Assembly: GCF_902459535.1 (NCBI RefSeq)
Contig: NZ_LR699553.1
Span: forward strand, 3,844,001-3,908,000
Direction of reading: 5' to 3'
DNA length: 64,000 nucleotides
Source of the DNA: Paraburkholderia dioscoreae
GTDB taxonomy: Bacteria; Pseudomonadota; Gammaproteobacteria; Burkholderiales; Burkholderiaceae
Shown: one piece after another, positions 61,807 through 64,000 of the stretch
Layout of the letters: each line of letters starts with the position of its first letter
Position numbering within the stretch: position 1 is the stretch's first letter
The notes under the pieces: model-generated
Seen by the model: only the letters and a program-made list of their open reading frames with translations
Told to the model about the DNA's origin: nothing
Database searches by the model: none
Program-made: the position numbers and the translations under genes

Positions 61807-62511
61807 ATGAAAAACGTCCCGCATACCGTTACCGATGCCGCGATCGCGACCATCCGCGAACGGATCGAAGCGGGCGTTTATCCCGTGGGCAGTCTGCTGC
61901 CGGCGCAGCGCCAGCTTTCCGAGGAACTCTCGATCAGCCGCGCTTCGTTGCGCGAAGCGCTGTCCACGCTCGAAGCGCTCGGCCTGCTGGTGATCCGACC
62001 GGGCAAGGGCGTCTATGTGGAAAGCGCGCAGGCATCGGCCGCGCAATCGTGGCGCTTCTCGGAGCAGTCGTCGCTGCCGGATACCTATCAGATGCGCTTC
62101 GCGCTGGAAGGCTTTATCGCGCGCATGGCGGCGCTTGCGGTCAGCGATTCCGACCTCGCCTGGTTCGAAGAAAACATCACGGCCATGCAATCGGCGCTCG
62201 CGTGCGACGAACTCGACGAAGCCGCGCGCCTCGACTACGACTTCCACATGCGGATCGTCAGCATTGCCGGCAACGCGGCGATCGAGTCGATTCTGAGCAG
62301 CAGCGCGGAGATCATGAAGGAAAGCCAGCGCATGCCGTATTACCGGCGCGAACTGGTACTGTCCACGTACAACGAACACCGTGTGATTCTGGACGCGCTC
62401 AAGGCGCGCGATTCCGCCGCAGCCGGCAGAGCCATCGAGACGCATATTTCGAACGCCGCGCAGCGCGCCGGCGTCTATTTCCCAACTCCGCCGGCCCAGC
62501 CGCAGACGTAA
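61807..62511 (+). CDS. FadR/GntR (FCD) family transcriptional regulator
   Basis: 234-residue regulator with an N-terminal GntR winged helix (LLPAQRQLSEELSISRASLREALSTLEALGLLVIRPGKGVYVES) and a C-terminal FCD ligand domain (YDFHMRIVSIAGNAAIESIL, EHRVILDALKARDSAAAGRAIETHISNA) with the metal-binding His/Asp residues typical of that domain. It is divergent from dctA. Matching palindromes lie before both genes, so it probably controls dctA in response to an organic acid (inference). Confidence 0.9.
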   Translation: MKNVPHTVTDAAIATIRERIEAGVYPVGSLLPAQRQLSEELSISRASLREALSTLEALGLLVIRPGKGVYVESAQASAAQSWRFSEQSSLPDTYQMRFALEGFIARMAALAVSDSDLAWFEENITAMQSALACDELDEAARLDYDFHMRIVSIAGNAAIESILSSSAEIMKESQRMPYYRRELVLSTYNEHRVILDALKARDSAAAGRAIETHISNAAQRAGVYFPTPPAQPQT

Positions 62512-62536
62512 AAAAGCCGCTCCGTAGAGCGGCTTT
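62511..62536. terminator. Terminator between the GntR gene and gapA
   Basis: AAAGCCGCTC and its complement form a stem. On the minus strand it ends in TTTTTT, so it mainly serves gapA. A second palindromic hairpin (AGCCGGC repeats) lies at about 62548-62579. Confidence 0.75.
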
Positions 62537-62602
62537 GCTTGCCCTGTGCCACCGCCGGCTCAAAGCCGGCTTTGGCGGGCATAGCGCACGAAGCGCCGTG
62601 AT

Positions 62603-63613
62603 TTACTTCGCGTGGGCGAGCGCCACAGCCGTGTCCAGCATGCGGTTCGAGAAGCCCCATTCGTTGTCGTACCAGCTCGACACCTTCACCAGACGGCCCG
62701 ACACCTTGGTGAGCGTGGCGTCGAACGTCGACGAAGCCGGGTTGTGGTTGAAGTCGATCGACACCAGCGGTGCCTGGTTGTAGCCGAGAATGCCCTTCAG
62801 CGAGCCTTCCGACGCTTCCTTCATGATCGCGTTGACTTCTTCGACCGTCGTGTCGCGCGCGGCGATGAACGACAGATCGACGATCGACACGTTGATCGTC
62901 GGGACGCGAATCGCGTAGCCGTCCAGCTTGCCGTTCAGTTCCGGCAGCACCAGGCCGACCGCCGATGCCGCGCCGGTCTTGGTCGGGATCTGGCTGTGCG
63001 TGGCCGAGCGCGCGCGGCGCAGGTCTTCGTGGTACACGTCCGTCAGAACCTGGTCGTTCGTGTACGCGTGGATCGTGGTCATCAGACCGTTCACGAGGCC
63101 GATCTTGTCGTTCAACGGCTTGACGAGCGGCGCGAGGCAGTTCGTCGTGCACGATGCGTTCGAGATCACCGTGTCCGAGGCCTTCAGCACGTTGTGGTTC
63201 ACGCCGTAGACGATCGTGGCGTCGACGTCTTTGCCGCCCGGCGCCGAGATGATCACCTTCTTTGCGCCGCCCTTGATGTGCGCGCTGGCCTTTTCCTTGG
63301 TCGTGAAAAAGCCCGTGCATTCCATCACGACGTCGACGTTCAGCTCGCCCCACGGCAGTTCAGCCGGGTTGCGGTTGGCCAGCACGCGGATCTTGTCGCC
63401 GTTGACAACCAGGTAGTCGCCGTCCACCGACACTTCGCCCGGGAACTTGCCGTGCGCCGTGTCGTATTGCGTCAGGTGAGCGTTGGTCTTGGCATCGCCG
63501 AGATCGTTGATGGCGACGATTTCGATATCGTGCTTCTTGCCGTTTTCATAGAAGGCGCGCAGCGTGTTGCGGCCAATACGGCCGTAGCCGTTGATTGCGA
63601 CGCGAATCGTCAT
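62603..63613 (-). CDS. gapA: Glyceraldehyde-3-phosphate dehydrogenase
   Basis: This enzyme oxidises glyceraldehyde-3-phosphate in glycolysis and the Entner-Doudoroff lower branch. The 336-residue protein starts [23 protein letters not shown] (NAD-binding Rossmann fold). It has the catalytic cysteine in [15 protein letters not shown], with VVMECTGFF upstream and [12 protein letters not shown] near the C-terminus. It lies 95 bp downstream of tkt on the same strand, the common Burkholderia pair. Confidence 0.98.
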   Translation of the reverse strand: MTIRVAINGYGRIGRNTLRAFYENGKKHDIEIVAINDLGDAKTNAHLTQYDTAHGKFPGEVSVDGDYLVVNGDKIRVLANRNPAELPWGELNVDVVMECTGFFTTKEKASAHIKGGAKKVIISAPGGKDVDATIVYGVNHNVLKASDTVISNASCTTNCLAPLVKPLNDKIGLVNGLMTTIHAYTNDQVLTDVYHEDLRRARSATHSQIPTKTGAASAVGLVLPELNGKLDGYAIRVPTINVSIVDLSFIAARDTTVEEVNAIMKEASEGSLKGILGYNQAPLVSIDFNHNPASSTFDATLTKVSGRLVKVSSWYDNEWGFSNRMLDTAVALAHAK

Positions 63614-63708
63614 GGTCTATCTCCTGATGGCTGAAAAAATACTTCCAGGTTCGTCTGACTGACAGCGTTGCCGCGCGTTCGCACGCGAACGGCAACGCTT
63701 GTCCAGGA

Positions 63709-64000
63709 TCAGCCGAGTGCGGCTTTTGCCGTCTCTACCACGTGTTCGACGGTGAAGCCGAAATGCTTGAACAGCACGCCAGCCGGGGCCGATTCGCCGA
63801 ACGTGTCGATGCCGACCACGCCGCCTTCCAGACCCACGTACTTGCGCCAGAAATCCGTCACACCCGCTTCGATCGCGACGCGGCGCACGCCTTGCGGCAG
63901 CACGCGTTCGCGGTATTCGGCGTCCTGCTTGTCGAACACGGTGGTTGACGGCATGGACACGACGCGCGCCGCGATGCCTTCGCGCGCCAGCGGCTCGACC
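63709..64000 (-). CDS. tkt: Transketolase (C-terminal end only)
   Basis: The last ~96 codons of transketolase run in from the window edge. The C-terminal domain is recognisable ([64 protein letters not shown]). The enzyme moves two-carbon units in the pentose phosphate pathway. It is upstream of gapA on the same strand. Confidence 0.95.
   Translation of the reverse strand, partial: VEPLAREGIAARVVSMPSTTVFDKQDAEYRERVLPQGVRRVAIEAGVTDFWRKYVGLEGGVVGIDTFGESAPAGVLFKHFGFTVEHVVETAKAALG

Overview
The window is chromosomal DNA of a high-GC betaproteobacterium of the Burkholderia/Paraburkholderia type. The evidence is gene order: ruvC-ruvA-ruvB, then dtd/tyrS/anmK/erpA/rpsI-rplM, and fur divergent from bamE-dapB-exbB-exbD-leuS-lptE-holA-proA. 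Codon use is GC-rich, and there is an Entner-Doudoroff edd-eda cluster with hexR. The first gene (ruvC, 5' end missing) and the last (tkt, only the 3' end present) run off the window.

Layout. 1-3.4 kb: Holliday-junction genes ruvC, ruvA, ruvB and an MpaB/DUF2236 gene. 3.6-9.1 kb: phosphatase, dtd, tyrS, anmK, erpA, rpsI and rplM, with a clear sigma70 promoter and a ~115-nt leader for rplM-rpsI. 9.3-9.4 kb: a candidate ~60-nt small RNA that exposes an anti-Shine-Dalgarno sequence in a hairpin loop. 9.7-13.8 kb: an OsmC protein, RNase P RNA, a DUF3025 protein, pyrC and a class II amidotransferase. 13.9-18.6 kb: a glutamate/aspartate ABC transporter (gltIJKL) and glutamate dehydrogenase. 18.7-22.3 kb: a LysR regulator, a glycosyltransferase and purB. 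22.3-28.2 kb: gluconate uptake and phosphorylation (gntP-gntK), edd-eda and hexR, with two palindromes that look like HexR operators.

28.3-48 kb is the accessory region. A giant trimeric autotransporter adhesin gene (about 4,245 codons when whole) lies on the minus strand, with an OmpA-type lipoprotein gene just downstream. An intact IS66-family element (2,784 bp, 39602-42385) splits the adhesin, flanked by a perfect 8-bp target duplication. Removing the element plus one copy of the duplication restores the reading frame exactly. The adhesin contains many near-identical internal repeats, and some repeat pairs flank the IS in matching codon phase. Then come an AT-rich stretch, a small secreted NTF2-like protein, an unrecognised ORF, an IS110-family element of the IS1111 type (12-bp inverted repeats and a long 3' noncoding end that probably encodes a guide RNA), and a short structured noncoding stretch.

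48.1-58.5 kb: the conserved envelope/translation block hemJ-like, proA, holA, lptE, leuS, exbD, exbB, dapB, bamE, and divergent fur. 58.6-64 kb: ureidoglycolate lyase and allantoicase (purine nitrogen salvage), dctA with a divergent FCD-type GntR regulator and FadR-like palindromes, then gapA and the end of tkt.

Most genes are ordinary housekeeping genes. The parts that merit attention are the IS66-split adhesin with its in-phase repair routes, the anti-SD small RNA candidate at 9.35 kb, the IS1111 guide-RNA region, and the operator palindromes around hexR and dctA.
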